Below are positions 7,504 through 15,740 of a DNA stretch of 17,520 bases, piece by piece (position 1 is the stretch's first letter; each line of letters begins with the position of its first letter). Location: assembly GCA_016938245.1 (NCBI GenBank), contig JAFGUY010000108.1, positions 1 through 17,520 of the forward strand, in the 5' to 3' direction. The translations under genes and the position numbers were made by a program. Source of the DNA: Candidatus Omnitrophota bacterium. GTDB lineage: Bacteria > Omnitrophota > Gorgyraeia > Gygaellales > Profunditerraquicolaceae. The notes beneath the pieces are model-generated. The model saw nothing but the letters and a program-made list of their open reading frames with translations, searched no databases and was not told the DNA's origin.

Positions 7504-9072
7504 ATGAGAAAGGTAAAAATTTACGATACAACATTACGCGACGGTGCTCAGGGAGAAGGCATATCTTATTCGGTACAGGATAAAATTCTCATTGCCAAAG
7601 AGCTGGATTTGTTAGGGGTGCATTACATAGAAGGGGGTTGGCCGGGTTCTAATCCAAAAGATATGGAATTTTTCCTTAAGATGAGGAAGGTAAGCCTTAA
7701 GAATTCTACTCTTGCCGCTTTCAGTATGACCCGCAGGTTAAATACGAAGGCAAAGGAAGACCAGAATATTAAAGCGCTTGTTAAATCTAAAGCGGATATT
7801 ATTACTATCGTAGGAAAAACCTGGGATTTACATGTAGTTGATGTCCTAAGGACAAGCCTTGATGAAAATATCGCGATGATCCAAGATACAATAAGCTTTA
7901 TTGTATCGGAGGGCCTAACGGTATTTTACGATGCCGAGCATTTCTTTGATGCCTATAAATCGGATAAGGAATACGCGTTTAAGACCTTGATTGCAGCGCA
8001 AAGCGCAGGGGCAAAGGAGATCTGCCTGTGCGATACCAACGGCGGGACCCTGCCGCAGGATATATCCAGAATTGTCTCTGAAGTAAAAAATAAGGTAAGT
8101 GCCGGGTTAGGCATACACTGCCATAATGATTCCGGGGTTGCCATAGCCAATTCCCTTGCCGCGGTTTTAGCCGGAGCGGATATGGTCCAGGGGACCATTA
8201 ACGGAATAGGGGAACGTTCGGGGAATGCGGACCTGATTGCGATTATTGCTAATCTACAATTAAAAATGGGAATAGAGTGCATTAAGCATGAGAAGCTAAA
8301 AGAACTTACCCATGTATCGCATTATATAAGCGAAATTAGCAATTTAAGGCAACGTAACGATCAGCCTTATGTAGGCCAGTCAAGTTTCGCGCATAAAGGC
8401 GGGATGCATATTAATGCCATAACCAAGAATCCTAAGACCTATGAACATATTAACCCGGCAGAAGTAGGAAACAGTCGCAGGATATTAGTCTCTGAATTAG
8501 CCGGTAAAACCGGGGTATTAATCAGGGCGAAGGACCTCCACCTGGATTTAAATAAAGATACGCCGGAGACTAAAAAGATACTTAAATTAATTCAAAAACT
8601 GGAGCATCAGGGTTATCATTTTGAGGCAGCAGAGGCTTCTTTCGAAATCCTGATGAAAAAAGCTTTAAAAAAATATAAAAAATTCTTTGAGTTGGAGGGG
8701 TTCCGTGTAGTAATCGAGAGGCAGTCCGATAAAAAGGTAACTACCGAAGCAATTATTAAAATAAAAGTAAAAGGCAAAAAAGAACATACCGTATCTATGG
8801 GAGACGGGCCGGTAAATGCTTTGGATAATGCTTTGCGTAAAGCCTTGAGGGATTTTTACCCTAACCTTTCCAAAATGCACCTCTCTGATTTTAAGGTGCG
8901 CGTATTGGATGAAAAATCCGGCACTGCGGCGAAGGTAAGAGTTTTAATCCAGTCTCAAGACGAAAAAGACTCGTGGAATACAATCGGCGTATCAGAGAAT
9001 ATAATCGAAGCAAGCTGGCAAGCCCTTGTTGATAGTGTTGAGTATAAATTACTTAAAGATAATATTAAATGA
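7504..9072 (+). CDS. cimA: (R)-citramalate synthase
   Basis: Condenses acetyl-CoA with pyruvate to citramalate, the first step of the threonine-independent route to 2-oxobutanoate and isoleucine. The protein has 522 residues, the length of the long CimA form. The catalytic TIM barrel shows TLRDG at 10-14, EGGWPGSNPKD (43-53, characteristic of CimA), DTNGG at 177-181, the metal-binding HCH at 205-207, GIGERSGN at 234-241 and FAHKGGMH at 295-302. The C-terminal part (about 390-520) matches the LeuA-type allosteric domain, usually the site of feedback by isoleucine or leucine. EGGWPGSN separates it from 2-isopropylmalate synthase and homocitrate synthase, though family substrates do vary. It starts 11 bases after lysC and its stop overlaps the valS start as ATGA. 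Confidence 0.94.
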   Translation: MRKVKIYDTTLRDGAQGEGISYSVQDKILIAKELDLLGVHYIEGGWPGSNPKDMEFFLKMRKVSLKNSTLAAFSMTRRLNTKAKEDQNIKALVKSKADIITIVGKTWDLHVVDVLRTSLDENIAMIQDTISFIVSEGLTVFYDAEHFFDAYKSDKEYAFKTLIAAQSAGAKEICLCDTNGGTLPQDISRIVSEVKNKVSAGLGIHCHNDSGVAIANSLAAVLAGADMVQGTINGIGERSGNADLIAIIANLQLKMGIECIKHEKLKELTHVSHYISEISNLRQRNDQPYVGQSSFAHKGGMHINAITKNPKTYEHINPAEVGNSRRILVSELAGKTGVLIRAKDLHLDLNKDTPETKKILKLIQKLEHQGYHFEAAEASFEILMKKALKKYKKFFELEGFRVVIERQSDKKVTTEAIIKIKVKGKKEHTVSMGDGPVNALDNALRKALRDFYPNLSKMHLSDFKVRVLDEKSGTAAKVRVLIQSQDEKDSWNTIGVSENIIEASWQALVDSVEYKLLKDNIK

Positions 9073-11729
9073 TAGATGAGATTCCTAAGCAGTATAGCCC
9101 TTCCGATACCGAGGAACGCTGGTATAGCTTTTGGGAAGAGAATAACCTCTTTAGCGCAAAAGTAAACCACGAAAAGAAGCCTTTCACAATACTTATTCCT
9201 CCACCCAATATAACCGGAATCCTGCATATGGGCCACGCCCTGAATAATACCCTGCAGGACATTCTTGTAAGATATAGTCGCATGAGGGGGCTTGAATCTC
9301 TATGGATGCCGGGGACTGACCATGCAGGAATTGCCACTCAAAACGTAGTAGAAAAAGCCATTGCCAAAGAAGGATTTAAAAGACAGGATTTAGGAAGGGA
9401 TAAATTTATCGAGCGCGTCTGGAGATGGCAAGAAGAGTACGGTTCGACTATTATCCGCCAGCTTAAAAAGTTAGGCGCTTCCTGTGATTGGCAACGTTTA
9501 CGTTTTACTATGGATGAGGAATATTCTAAAGCCGTAGTAGAAGTCTTTTTAAGGCTTTATGAGAAAGGGTTAATCTATCGGGGAACTTATATTATTAATT
9601 GGTGTCCGCGCTGTCATACTGCTCTCTCCGACGAAGAAGCAGCCCACCGTGAAATTAAAGGCAGTCTATATTATTTAAGGTACCCCTTAGAACAGGCAAA
9701 CAGGCAAACAGGCAAACAGGCAAACTATATTGTAGTTGCGACCACCCGGCCCGAGACAATGCTGGGAGACACGGCAGTTGCGGTAAACCCTAAGGATAAA
9801 CGCTATAAAAACATTATCGGAAAAACTATCACCCTCCCATTAGTTAACCGCCGGATAAAAATAATCGCTGATAGTATAGTAGATATTAAGTTTGGCACCG
9901 GAGCAGTTAAGGTTACTCCTGCGCACGATCCAAACGATTACGCTCTAGGCAAAAAACACAGGCTCGATTTTATAAATGTGCTGAATCCTGATGCTACGAT
10001 GAGTGAGTTAGCCGGCCCCTATAAAGGATTAGAGAGGTTTAAAGCAAGGGAAAAAATAGTTGAGGATCTTAAAGCTTTGGGGTTATTAGAAAAAATAGAG
10101 CCGCATGATTTATCCGCAGGGCACTGTTACCGTTGCCATACAATAGTTGAACCGTACCTTTCAAAACAATGGTTTGTAAAGATGGGGCCATTGGCAAAAT
10201 CTGCGATTAAAGTTGTGAAGGAAGGAAAGATAAAGTTTTATCCTAACCGCTGGACTAAAGTATATCTGAATTGGATGGAAAATATTCAGGACTGGTGCAT
10301 ATCAAGGCAGATATGGTGGGGGCATAGGATCCCGGTATATTACTGCGGTAGCTGTAAAGAAGGGGATGGGGTAATCGTCTCCAGGATTAAACCCGAGAAA
10401 TGCCCTAAATGCAATAGCAGCGATATCCATCAGGACGAAGATGTCTTGGATACCTGGTTTTCATCGTGGCTTTGGCCATTCGCCACATTCTACCGGAAAG
10501 ATGATCTAGCATATTTTTATCCTACCTCAACCTTAGTGACTGCTCCGGAGATTATCTTTTTCTGGGTAGCAAGAATGATTATGGCAGGCATGGAATTTCA
10601 GAATAAGATACCCTTTAAAGATGTATATATACACGGGACAGTGCGAGATGCAGAGGGAAAGAAGATGTCTAAGTCTTTAGGCAACAGTATTGACCCTTTG
10701 GAGGTTATAAAAGAATACGGTGCCGATGCTTTGCGTTTTAGCATTATTTCAATTACAGCGCAGGGCCAAGATGTGTTTCTTTCGAAAGAAAAATTTGAGC
10801 AAGGAAGGAATTTTGCCAATAAGGTCTGGAATGCATCCCGTTTTATCCTGATAAACCTTGTCTTTGAAAAGGTAAACTTTGACCTATGCGTATTTTTTAA
10901 AAAAGAGGCCTTAAGCCCGGTAAACCGCTGGATATTAAGCAGGTTTTTCTCAATCCTGTCAGAAGTAGAAAAGTGCTTGGAAAAATACCGGTTTAATGAA
11001 GCAGCAAACTTGCTTTACGGGTTTTTCTGGCATGAATTCTGCGATTGGTATTTAGAAATAATCAAATCCGATATTCAAAATCCCCATAATCAGCTGATAA
11101 TGTATAAGGTCCTGGAAAAATCTTTAAGGGCGATGCATCCTTTTATGCCCTTTATTACCGAAGAGATCTGGCAGAAGCTGCCGCATGAAGGATTATCAAT
11201 CATGGTCTCTAAATGGCCGCATATACAGAAGCAGATTATTGATAAGGAAATCGAAAAAGAGATGGCAGAGGTCTTTGAAGTCGTCTCCGCCATAAGAAAT
11301 ATGCGCCTTGCGCTGGATATCCCTTTAGCCTCTTTGGATATACAGGTTAAAATTTACCCCGCTAATAAAAATAACCGGCTCTTATTGGAATCCAATGCCT
11401 CTTATATCAAAAGCCTCGCAAAAGTTAAGTCTTTGGCTATTGAAGATAAATTCCTGCATTTAAAGAACGAGTATGTTAACGTACTTAAGGGGATGCATAT
11501 AACTATACCGCTTACGGGAATAATTGATATAGATAAATACCTTAAAAAAATAAATGATAAAATACTCGGGGCGGAAATCGATATAAAGTCAAAAAAGGCA
11601 ATGCTTAATAATAAAAATTTTATCCAGAGAGCGCCCAAAGAAATAATAGAGGCAGAAAAAAATAAATTAGAGGCATTAAACGAAGAGGCAAAAAAACTAA
11701 GGGGGTTAAGGGATGGACTTAAAGCTTGA
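9069..11729 (+). CDS. valS: Valyl-tRNA synthetase
   Basis: Charges tRNA-Val with valine in the cytoplasm. The 886 residues hold all class I parts in order: PPPNITGILHMGHAL with HMGH at 53-56, zinc-binding CPRC at 179-182 and further Cys pairs at 353/356, 426/429 and 445/448, the editing domain with TTRPETMLGDTAVAV (225-239), VLDTWFSSWLWPF (459-471, the valine version of this motif), KMSKS at 532-536, an anticodon-binding helical domain, and a C-terminal coiled coil (about 815-883) typical of ValRS. The region 208-219 (EQANRQTGKQAN), just before the editing-domain strand, is made of an 8-base tandem repeat and appears to replace a short variable loop. It is translationally coupled to cimA by a 4-base overlap and overlaps nadC by 17 bases. 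No T-box leader is visible. Confidence 0.97.
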   Translation: MIDEIPKQYSPSDTEERWYSFWEENNLFSAKVNHEKKPFTILIPPPNITGILHMGHALNNTLQDILVRYSRMRGLESLWMPGTDHAGIATQNVVEKAIAKEGFKRQDLGRDKFIERVWRWQEEYGSTIIRQLKKLGASCDWQRLRFTMDEEYSKAVVEVFLRLYEKGLIYRGTYIINWCPRCHTALSDEEAAHREIKGSLYYLRYPLEQANRQTGKQANYIVVATTRPETMLGDTAVAVNPKDKRYKNIIGKTITLPLVNRRIKIIADSIVDIKFGTGAVKVTPAHDPNDYALGKKHRLDFINVLNPDATMSELAGPYKGLERFKAREKIVEDLKALGLLEKIEPHDLSAGHCYRCHTIVEPYLSKQWFVKMGPLAKSAIKVVKEGKIKFYPNRWTKVYLNWMENIQDWCISRQIWWGHRIPVYYCGSCKEGDGVIVSRIKPEKCPKCNSSDIHQDEDVLDTWFSSWLWPFATFYRKDDLAYFYPTSTLVTAPEIIFFWVARMIMAGMEFQNKIPFKDVYIHGTVRDAEGKKMSKSLGNSIDPLEVIKEYGADALRFSIISITAQGQDVFLSKEKFEQGRNFANKVWNASRFILINLVFEKVNFDLCVFFKKEALSPVNRWILSRFFSILSEVEKCLEKYRFNEAANLLYGFFWHEFCDWYLEIIKSDIQNPHNQLIMYKVLEKSLRAMHPFMPFITEEIWQKLPHEGLSIMVSKWPHIQKQIIDKEIEKEMAEVFEVVSAIRNMRLALDIPLASLDIQVKIYPANKNNRLLLESNASYIKSLAKVKSLAIEDKFLHLKNEYVNVLKGMHITIPLTGIIDIDKYLKKINDKILGAEIDIKSKKAMLNNKNFIQRAPKEIIEAEKNKLEALNEEAKKLRGLRDGLKA
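9690..9725 (+). repeat. Tandem 8-base repeat (AAACAGGC) in valS
   Basis: About 4.5 copies of AAACAGGC in a row, the first with one mismatch (GAACAGGC). The unit is not a multiple of three, so three copies make a 24-base, 8-residue period, and gain or loss of one copy would shift the frame. It encodes residues 208-219, in a loop at the edge of the editing domain. Confidence 0.9.
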
Positions 11730-12564
11730 TCAGGAGAAGATTGAGTATGTGGTACGCCATTCTTTGGTAGAGGATATAGGCCGTGGAGATATAACTACCC
11801 AATTAACCATACCAAAAGATAAAGAGGTAGTAGCTAAAATTTTAGTAAAGGAGGATTGCGTAGTCTGCGGCATAGAGGTTGCGGAAAGGGTTTTTAAGAC
11901 CATTAACAGTGAAATTATTTTTAAGACTTTAGCCAAAGACGGGCAGAAGATAAAAGCAGGCAAACCGATTTTAAGGATTTCAGGTAAAGCTGCAAGCATA
12001 CTAAGTTCAGAGAGGGTAGCGCTTAACCTTCTAACTATGCTTTCAGGGATTGCTACTAAAACCCGGGAATACGTAGAGCAGATTGAACCCTATAAAACTA
12101 AGATTTCAGATACACGTAAGACTTTACCCGGCTTAAGGGATTTACAGAAATACGCGGTGCGTGTAGGAGGGGGGTATAACCACCGGATGGGGCTGGATGA
12201 AATGATTTTAATTAAAGATAACCATATAAAGGTTACTGAAGGATATGAGAAACTTCCCAGCGTTCCCAAGGGCTTTAAGATTGAGATAGAAACCCAGAAT
12301 CTGGAAGAATTTAAGCACGCCCTGCGTTTTAAACCCGATGTTATTATGCTTGATAACATGGGCCTTGAAGATATAAAAGAGGCGGTTAAGATACGCAATA
12401 ATACCGAATTTAAAAGCCATCATCCGCCTACCCAATTAGAGGCTAGCGGGGGCATAGGATTGAATAACGTAAAAAGAATAGCTGCAGCAGGGGTAGATAT
12501 CATATCTATCGGGGAGTTAACCGATTCGGTAAAATCAATAGACATGTCCCTGGAAATATTCTAA
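11713..12564 (+). CDS. nadC: Quinolinate phosphoribosyltransferase (decarboxylating)
   Basis: Joins quinolinate to phosphoribosyl pyrophosphate to give nicotinate mononucleotide, in NAD synthesis. The protein has 283 residues, the normal length. Seen motifs: VEDIGRGDITT at 19-29, ERVALNLLTMLSGIAT at 100-115, DTRKTLPGLR at 133-142, the active-site stretch GGGYNHRMGLDEMILIKDNH at 152-171, IEIETQ at 190-195, MLDNM at 212-216 and EASGGI at 243-248. Residues 231-241, just before EASGGI, look like a short extra loop containing SHHPPT. The start overlaps the end of valS by 17 bases and the stop directly abuts the uvrB ATG. nadA and nadB are not in the window. Confidence 0.96.
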   Translation: MDLKLDQEKIEYVVRHSLVEDIGRGDITTQLTIPKDKEVVAKILVKEDCVVCGIEVAERVFKTINSEIIFKTLAKDGQKIKAGKPILRISGKAASILSSERVALNLLTMLSGIATKTREYVEQIEPYKTKISDTRKTLPGLRDLQKYAVRVGGGYNHRMGLDEMILIKDNHIKVTEGYEKLPSVPKGFKIEIETQNLEEFKHALRFKPDVIMLDNMGLEDIKEAVKIRNNTEFKSHHPPTQLEASGGIGLNNVKRIAAAGVDIISIGELTDSVKSIDMSLEIF

Positions 12565-14544
12565 ATGCCGCTCTTTAAATTAGTAAGCAGTTTCAAGCCT
12601 TGCGCAGATCAGCCTAAGGCGATTAAAGAATTAACTAATAATATTACCTCGGGTAAACCTTATTCTACATTACTGGGAGTAACCGGTTCAGGAAAAACAT
12701 TTACCCTGGCGCAAGTTATAGCCAACCTTAACCTCCCGGTATTAGTCATCTCTCATAACAAAACCCTTGCCGCGCAGCTATATTCCGAATTTAAAGAGTT
12801 TTTCCCGCATAACGCGGTGGAGTACTTTGTCAGTTACTACGATTACTACCAGCCTGAAGCATATATACCTTCCACCGATACCTACATTGAAAAAGACGCA
12901 TCCATTAATGAACGGCTTGACCGCCTGCGCCTTTCTGCTACTACGTCTCTTTTAAGCCGCAGGGATGTAATTATCGTTTCTTCCGTATCCTGTATTTATA
13001 ATTTAGGAGACCCCGGAAGCTATCAGGATATGCTCGTATCTTTAAGGTTGGAAGGTGAGGTTAACCGTGAAGAGTTAATCGCTAACCTCATCCGCATTCA
13101 GTACGAGAGGAATGATTACGAATTCACCCGCGGAAAAATAAGAGTAAGGGGTGATGTAGTAGAAGTATTTCCTTCTTATGCGCAAAAAGGGGTACGTATA
13201 GACTTATCCGCAGATAAAATAAAAAAGATATCCGTATTTGACCCTCTCTCGGGAAAACCCCTGGAAGATTTAGAGAAAATATCAATCTATCCTGCCAAGC
13301 ATTTTATGGTGTCAAAAGATTTAATCAGCTCTGCCTGCAATTCTATCTCTCTAGAGCTGGCTGAACAGTTAAAAATATTAGAATCAAGGAATAAACTGAT
13401 AGAGGCCCAGCGCCTCAAAGAGCGCACTAAATATGATCTGGAGATGCTTCAGGAAATCGGCTACTGCCACGGTATTGAAAATTATTCCCGCCATCTTTCG
13501 GGAAGGCCTGCGGGATCAAGGCCATATTCCCTGATAGATTATTTTCCAAAAGATACGTTCCTAACTATTATTGACGAGTCCCACGCAACTATTCCGCAAA
13601 TCGCAGGCATGTATGAAGGGGATAGGGCGCGCAAAGAGACGCTGGTAGAATATGGTTTTCGCCTTCCTTCCTGCCTTGATAACCGGCCTTTAAAGTTTGC
13701 GGAATTTGAAAAACTGGCAAAGAGGCTGGTATTTGTTTCAGCTACCCCGCGAGATTACGAGATTAAAAAAAGTAAAGGGAGCATTACTGAACAGATTATC
13801 CGGCCCACAGGGTTAGTGGATCCGGTAATATTAATCCGTAAAACAGAAGGGCAAATAGAAGATTTAACCAAGGAGATAAGAAAAAGGGTTAAGGCAAACG
13901 AAAGGACGCTTGTTACTACCCTTACTAAGCGCATGGCTGAAGACTTGAGCAGTTACCTTGAAGAAAAAGGCCTTAAGGTAAAATACCTGCACTCGGATAT
14001 ACAGACAATTGAGCGCTCAAAAATCCTAAGAGACCTAAGAAAAAAGAAGTTCGATTGTTTAGTAGGTATAAACCTCTTACGGGAAGGATTAGACCTTCCG
14101 GAAGTCTCTTTAGTAGCGATACTGGATGCGGATAAGGAGGGGTTTTTACGTTCTGCGACCAGCCTTATACAGGTATCCGGCAGGGCAGCGCGCAATATTA
14201 ACGGATGCGTAATTATGTACGCAGATACTATAACCGGTTCAATGAAAAAAGCAATCAGCGAAAGCAACCGCAGAAGAGAAATTCAGTTGAAATTCAATGC
14301 CGAAAATAATATTACCCCGCGTTCAATAAGTAAAGCTATCAAAGAGGGAATAGAGGATTTAGCCAAAGCAGAAGAATTCGTATCTGACTTAACCGGCGAG
14401 CTAAAAGATGAATATGAATTGCGAAAACTAATTTCCGAGTTACAATATGAGATGGAGCTGTCAGCGCGTAACCTGCAATTTGAAAAAGCAGCAGCTTTTA
14501 GGGATAAGATACGGGAGTTAAAAAACGTAATCCGTAAATCGTAA
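12565..14544 (+). CDS. uvrB: UvrABC system protein B
   Basis: The damage-verifying helicase-like subunit of nucleotide excision repair; it takes lesions from UvrA and recruits UvrC. At 659 residues it is full length. Walker A GVTGSGKT is at 38-45. The beta-hairpin that clamps DNA spans about 91-115 (YYDYYQPEAYIPSTDTYIEK). DESH at 337-340 is the Walker B box. The GRPAGSRPYSLIDYFP stretch is at 313-328, and a UVR domain (about 618-655) binds UvrC. The ATG follows the nadC stop with no spacing, so translation probably relies on coupling. The last codons and stop lie in a run of 7-base repeats (14526-14560). No SOS (LexA) box is visible upstream, since the gene lies within the run. Confidence 0.98.
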   Translation: MPLFKLVSSFKPCADQPKAIKELTNNITSGKPYSTLLGVTGSGKTFTLAQVIANLNLPVLVISHNKTLAAQLYSEFKEFFPHNAVEYFVSYYDYYQPEAYIPSTDTYIEKDASINERLDRLRLSATTSLLSRRDVIIVSSVSCIYNLGDPGSYQDMLVSLRLEGEVNREELIANLIRIQYERNDYEFTRGKIRVRGDVVEVFPSYAQKGVRIDLSADKIKKISVFDPLSGKPLEDLEKISIYPAKHFMVSKDLISSACNSISLELAEQLKILESRNKLIEAQRLKERTKYDLEMLQEIGYCHGIENYSRHLSGRPAGSRPYSLIDYFPKDTFLTIIDESHATIPQIAGMYEGDRARKETLVEYGFRLPSCLDNRPLKFAEFEKLAKRLVFVSATPRDYEIKKSKGSITEQIIRPTGLVDPVILIRKTEGQIEDLTKEIRKRVKANERTLVTTLTKRMAEDLSSYLEEKGLKVKYLHSDIQTIERSKILRDLRKKKFDCLVGINLLREGLDLPEVSLVAILDADKEGFLRSATSLIQVSGRAARNINGCVIMYADTITGSMKKAISESNRRREIQLKFNAENNITPRSISKAIKEGIEDLAKAEEFVSDLTGELKDEYELRKLISELQYEMELSARNLQFEKAAAFRDKIRELKNVIRKS

Positions 14545-14560
14545 TCGGTAATCCGTAATT
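14526..14560 (+). repeat. Five imperfect 7-base repeats (CGTAATC) across the uvrB end
   Basis: Five consecutive heptamers: CGTAATC, CGTAAAT, CGTAATC, GGTAATC, CGTAATT. They span the last codons of uvrB, its stop (14542-14544) and the gap before coaX. Each unit supplies a TAA, so the repeats may have set the present stop position. Confidence 0.75.
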
Positions 14561-14568
14561 AAAGTCGT

Positions 14569-15327
14569 ATGCGTAAAATTAATCTACTGGCTGTTGATGT
14601 AGGAAATACAAATATTTCTTTCGGCCTATTTATATCTGGGCACCTGGTAACTACCTTTCATATTCCCACCTGTACGTACAATCCGGGGAAAATCAGGAAT
14701 AAGCTTAAAAAAAAGGCAGCGGATGACGCTGTAATTTGCAGCGTTGTCCCGGGATTGACCAACAGAATAGCAAAGGATTTAAAGGCTATAACCGGTAAAC
14801 TGCCTTATATAATAGGTAAGGATATTAAGGTTCCGCTAAAAAACCTGTACCGTAAGCCCAATCAGGTAGGGGAAGACAGGCTAGTTAATGCCTATGCTGC
14901 TACGATAATTTACGGGGCTCCTATAATTGCTGTTGATTTCGGCACAGCAATTACCTTCGATGTTATATCCGGAAAAAAAGAGTACTTAGGGGGGATGATT
15001 ATTCCGGGGCTTAAGATATCGCTTGAAGCATTACACCAGCGCACCGCACTTTTGCCGTTAGCAAAATTAGAAAAACCGAGAGATTTTATCGGCAGAGATA
15101 CCAAGAACAGCATGCTTAGCGGCATAATCTACGGTTTTAGTTCGCTTACCGATGATTTAATTATGCGCATAAGAAAGGCAATAGGCAGGAATACGCTTAG
15201 TATAGCCACCGGAGGGAATATTCGTTTAATCTCTAGATATTGCCGTCAATTGGATAAGGTAGACATAAACCTGACCCTGAAAGGTTTAAATATGCTCTAC
15301 TTTAATTTTAATAAAAAAAATACTTGA
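14569..15327 (+). CDS. coaX: Type III pantothenate kinase
   Basis: Phosphorylates pantothenate, the first committed step of coenzyme A synthesis. At 252 residues it is typical of the ASKHA-fold CoaX family, which is not inhibited by CoA in characterised members. Motifs: phosphate loop DVGNTN at 10-15, VGEDRLVNAYAA at 100-111 with the conserved Asp103, VDFGTAITFD at 122-131, and GGMIIPGLKISLEALHQRTALLP at about 141-163. The start is 24 bases after uvrB with little ribosome-site signal. The stop TGA at 15325-15327 lies inside the -35 box of the groESL promoter. CoaX makes the 4'-phosphopantothenate that the CoaB-like protein at 2947-3594 would use. Confidence 0.96.
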   Translation: MRKINLLAVDVGNTNISFGLFISGHLVTTFHIPTCTYNPGKIRNKLKKKAADDAVICSVVPGLTNRIAKDLKAITGKLPYIIGKDIKVPLKNLYRKPNQVGEDRLVNAYAATIIYGAPIIAVDFGTAITFDVISGKKEYLGGMIIPGLKISLEALHQRTALLPLAKLEKPRDFIGRDTKNSMLSGIIYGFSSLTDDLIMRIRKAIGRNTLSIATGGNIRLISRYCRQLDKVDINLTLKGLNMLYFNFNKKNT

Positions 15328-15351
15328 CAAGAATTTTTTTTTATTTATAAT
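15324..15351 (+). promoter_or_regulatory. Sigma70-type promoter of groESL
   Basis: A perfect TTGACA at 15324-15329 and a perfect TATAAT at 15346-15351 are separated by 16 bases of T-rich DNA. The -35 box overlaps the coaX stop codon. The start of transcription is expected near 15358, inside the CIRCE operator. Confidence 0.9.
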
Positions 15352-15377
15352 TAGCACTCTTGAGGGGTAAGTGCTAA
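15351..15377 (+). promoter_or_regulatory. CIRCE operator (HrcA binding site)
   Basis: TTAGCACTC at 15351-15359, a 9-base spacer, then AAGTGCTAA at 15369-15377. This matches the CIRCE consensus TTAGCACTC-N9-GAGTGCTAA with one mismatch. It starts on the last base of the -10 box, so bound HrcA repressor would block the promoter. It implies that the genome carries hrcA elsewhere. Confidence 0.95.
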
Positions 15378-15422
15378 TTACGAGCAGAGTCGAAAGGCTG
15401 AAATAATAACAGGAGGTTAAAG

Positions 15423-15713
15423 ATGGATATTAAACCATTGGGAGACAGAATAGTGGTAAAGCCTTTGGAAGCAGAGGCAAAGACAAAAGGTGGCATAGTT
15501 ATACCGGACACAGCCAAGGAAAAACCGCAAGAGGGAAAGATTGTAGCCGTGGGCAAGGGTAAAGTTTTAGAGAGCGGTAGCGTACAGTCTCCGGAAGTAA
15601 AAGTAGGAGATAAGGTCTTATACGGAAAATATTCCGGTAATGAGATTACGACTAAAGACGGCGAAGAGCTTTTAATTATGCGCGAAGAAGACATATTAGC
15701 GATTATTAAATAG
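15423..15713 (+). CDS. groES: Co-chaperonin GroES
   Basis: The 10 kDa lid of the GroEL chaperonin, forming a heptamer that caps the folding cage in the cytoplasm. The 96 residues are the usual length. The N-terminus IKPLGDRIVVKPLE (3-16), the mobile loop region around KTKGGIVIPDTAKEKPQEG (21-39) that contacts GroEL, and the C-terminal GEELLIMREEDILAII pattern are all standard. A strong ribosome site AGGAGG at 15411-15416 stands 6 bases before the ATG. It is the first gene of the CIRCE-controlled operon, 95 bases after coaX and 27 bases before groEL. Confidence 0.98.
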   Translation: MDIKPLGDRIVVKPLEAEAKTKGGIVIPDTAKEKPQEGKIVAVGKGKVLESGSVQSPEVKVGDKVLYGKYSGNEITTKDGEELLIMREEDILAIIK

Positions 15714-15740
15714 GCCGGGATTAATTTAACAGGAGGAAAA

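Noticed and set aside
7953..8282. 109-codon open frame on the - strand inside cimA
   Set aside because: Shadow of the conserved CimA barrel, with no independent support.
9690..9725. CRISPR-like array
   Set aside because: The units are 8 bases and contiguous, with no spacers, and they are translated within valS.
13953..14267. 104-codon open frame on the - strand inside uvrB
   Set aside because: Shadow of the conserved UvrB helicase region.
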